A stretch of DNA of 46,783 nt from Minisyncoccota bacterium. Its GTDB lineage: Bacteria; Patescibacteriota; Minisyncoccia; Phycocordibacterales; Phycocordibacteraceae. Under the pieces are notes generated by a model, which saw only the letters and a list, made by a program, of their open reading frames with translations, made no database searches and was not told the DNA's origin. Shown here piece after piece: positions 46,496 through 46,783 of the stretch. The translations under genes were made by a program, and so were the position numbers. How positions within the stretch are numbered: the first letter of the stretch is position 1; every line of letters starts with the position of its first letter. The stretch spans positions 1 through 46,783 of the forward strand of contig JAQVIY010000001.1 of NCBI GenBank assembly GCA_028695415.1, read 5' to 3'.

Positions 46496-46783
46496 GATTT
46501 CTAATTATGTAGGGGTCTAATTTCTTCACCCCTCTGACACGAATACGATACGTATTTTCAATATTGGGCACTAGGGGTGCAGGTGGCTCCGCTCCGCTTA
46601 TTAAGTTGATACCTCCATTATTCTCAAATTCTGGCTCTTCTTGCACTTGCGGCCCTCCTCCAGATATCTGCTTCCAAAAATCCTTATATATCGAATCCAA
46701 ATAACTATTTGAAAGCCTTCCGCTAATGTTTTTTGCTGCTACAGAAACAAAACCTTCCCGTTCGTCTTTCCTAATGACCCCAA
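46491..46783 (-). CDS. Partial hypothetical protein, cut by window edge
   Basis: The frame is open from the right edge to TAA at 46491-46493. It reads through a TTG at 46700 that is unlikely to be the real start; upstream residues VIRKDEREGFVSVAAKNISG continue in frame. The visible ~97 residues include a Pro/Glu-rich linker and a last segment ENTYRIRVRGVKKLDPYIIRNL. No family recognised. The start lies outside the window. Confidence 0.65.
   Translation of the reverse strand, partial: GVIRKDEREGFVSVAAKNISGRLSNSYLDSIYKDFWKQISGGGPQVQEEPEFENNGGINLISGAEPPAPLVPNIENTYRIRVRGVKKLDPYIIRNL

Noticed and set aside
1-46783. CRISPR array
   Set aside because: No regularly spaced direct repeats and no cas genes; the only tandem repeat is the 93-bp coding duplication at 30681.
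1-46783. UGA recoded as glycine
   Set aside because: TGA ends several complete genes here (for example lepB and the SPFH gene) and does not occur in frame in conserved ones.

Overview
This 46.8 kb window looks like a chromosomal piece of a Patescibacteria (Candidate Phyla Radiation) bacterium, most likely a Parcubacteria/Paceibacteria lineage. The assignment is inference. It rests on an IF-2 without its N-terminal extension, a compact ftsA-ftsZ locus without other division genes, several paralogous TrbC/VirB2-type pilins, very short intergenic spaces, tRNAs without encoded CCA, and standard stop-codon use (TGA is a stop, so not Gracilibacteria/SR1).

Layout. 1-6265 is an accessory block: a hairpin-rich stretch, a PIF1-like helicase with a small upstream ORF, a serine recombinase, a UvrD-family helicase and an unknown protein. 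Then come tRNA-Ser and tRNA-Glu, followed by two A+T-richer cargo-like genes (inositol-monophosphatase family; endonuclease/exonuclease/phosphatase fold). 8.9-13.6 kb holds envelope genes: GH18 hydrolase, DedA, GT4 and GT2 glycosyltransferases, and a membrane protein. 13.6-20 kb is a minus-strand housekeeping cluster: trxB, ftsZ, ftsA, ybeY, rpsU, a degenerate HisRS-like gene and lepB. 20.1-24.3 kb has pth, a deoxynucleoside-kinase-like gene, rpsA, two tiny ORFs and a degenerate metallo-beta-lactamase-fold protein. 24.3-31.8 kb runs gyrA, a methyltransferase, a solute-binding protein, then six consecutive type IV secretion pilin-like genes. 31.8-37.9 kb has SPFH and membrane proteins, tRNA-Leu, tRNA-Lys, murI, tRNA-Leu, an HNH endonuclease, tRNA-Cys, rbfA, infB and a NUDIX-like gene. 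38-46.8 kb has a cysteine desulfurase-like gene, a degenerate protease-like protein, clpC, rpmG, an LMW-phosphatase/HIT fusion, a candidate non-coding RNA, a GIY-YIG nuclease, xseA, xseB and a gene cut by the window edge.

Three patterns run through the window. First, many genes have a -10-like box ending 6-7 bases before the start codon, which implies leaderless mRNAs; a minority have clear Shine-Dalgarno sites and longer leaders. Second, long inverted repeats (arms 15-26 bp, spacers 50-110 bp) sit against stop codons or inside genes. Two of them, inside trxB and between rpsU and ybeY, share the same internal end sequences and so belong to one element family. At pth and trxB such palindromes are carried in frame. 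Third, the 3' ends of tRNA-Glu and tRNA-Lys are duplicated just downstream, and homing-type nucleases (HNH, GIY-YIG) abut a tRNA and a candidate RNA gene.

The strongest candidates for something undescribed are the palindromic element family, the stand-alone RNA at 43991-44265 with its own promoter and terminator, and the pilin paralogue array. All calls come from reading the sequence; no database search was run.
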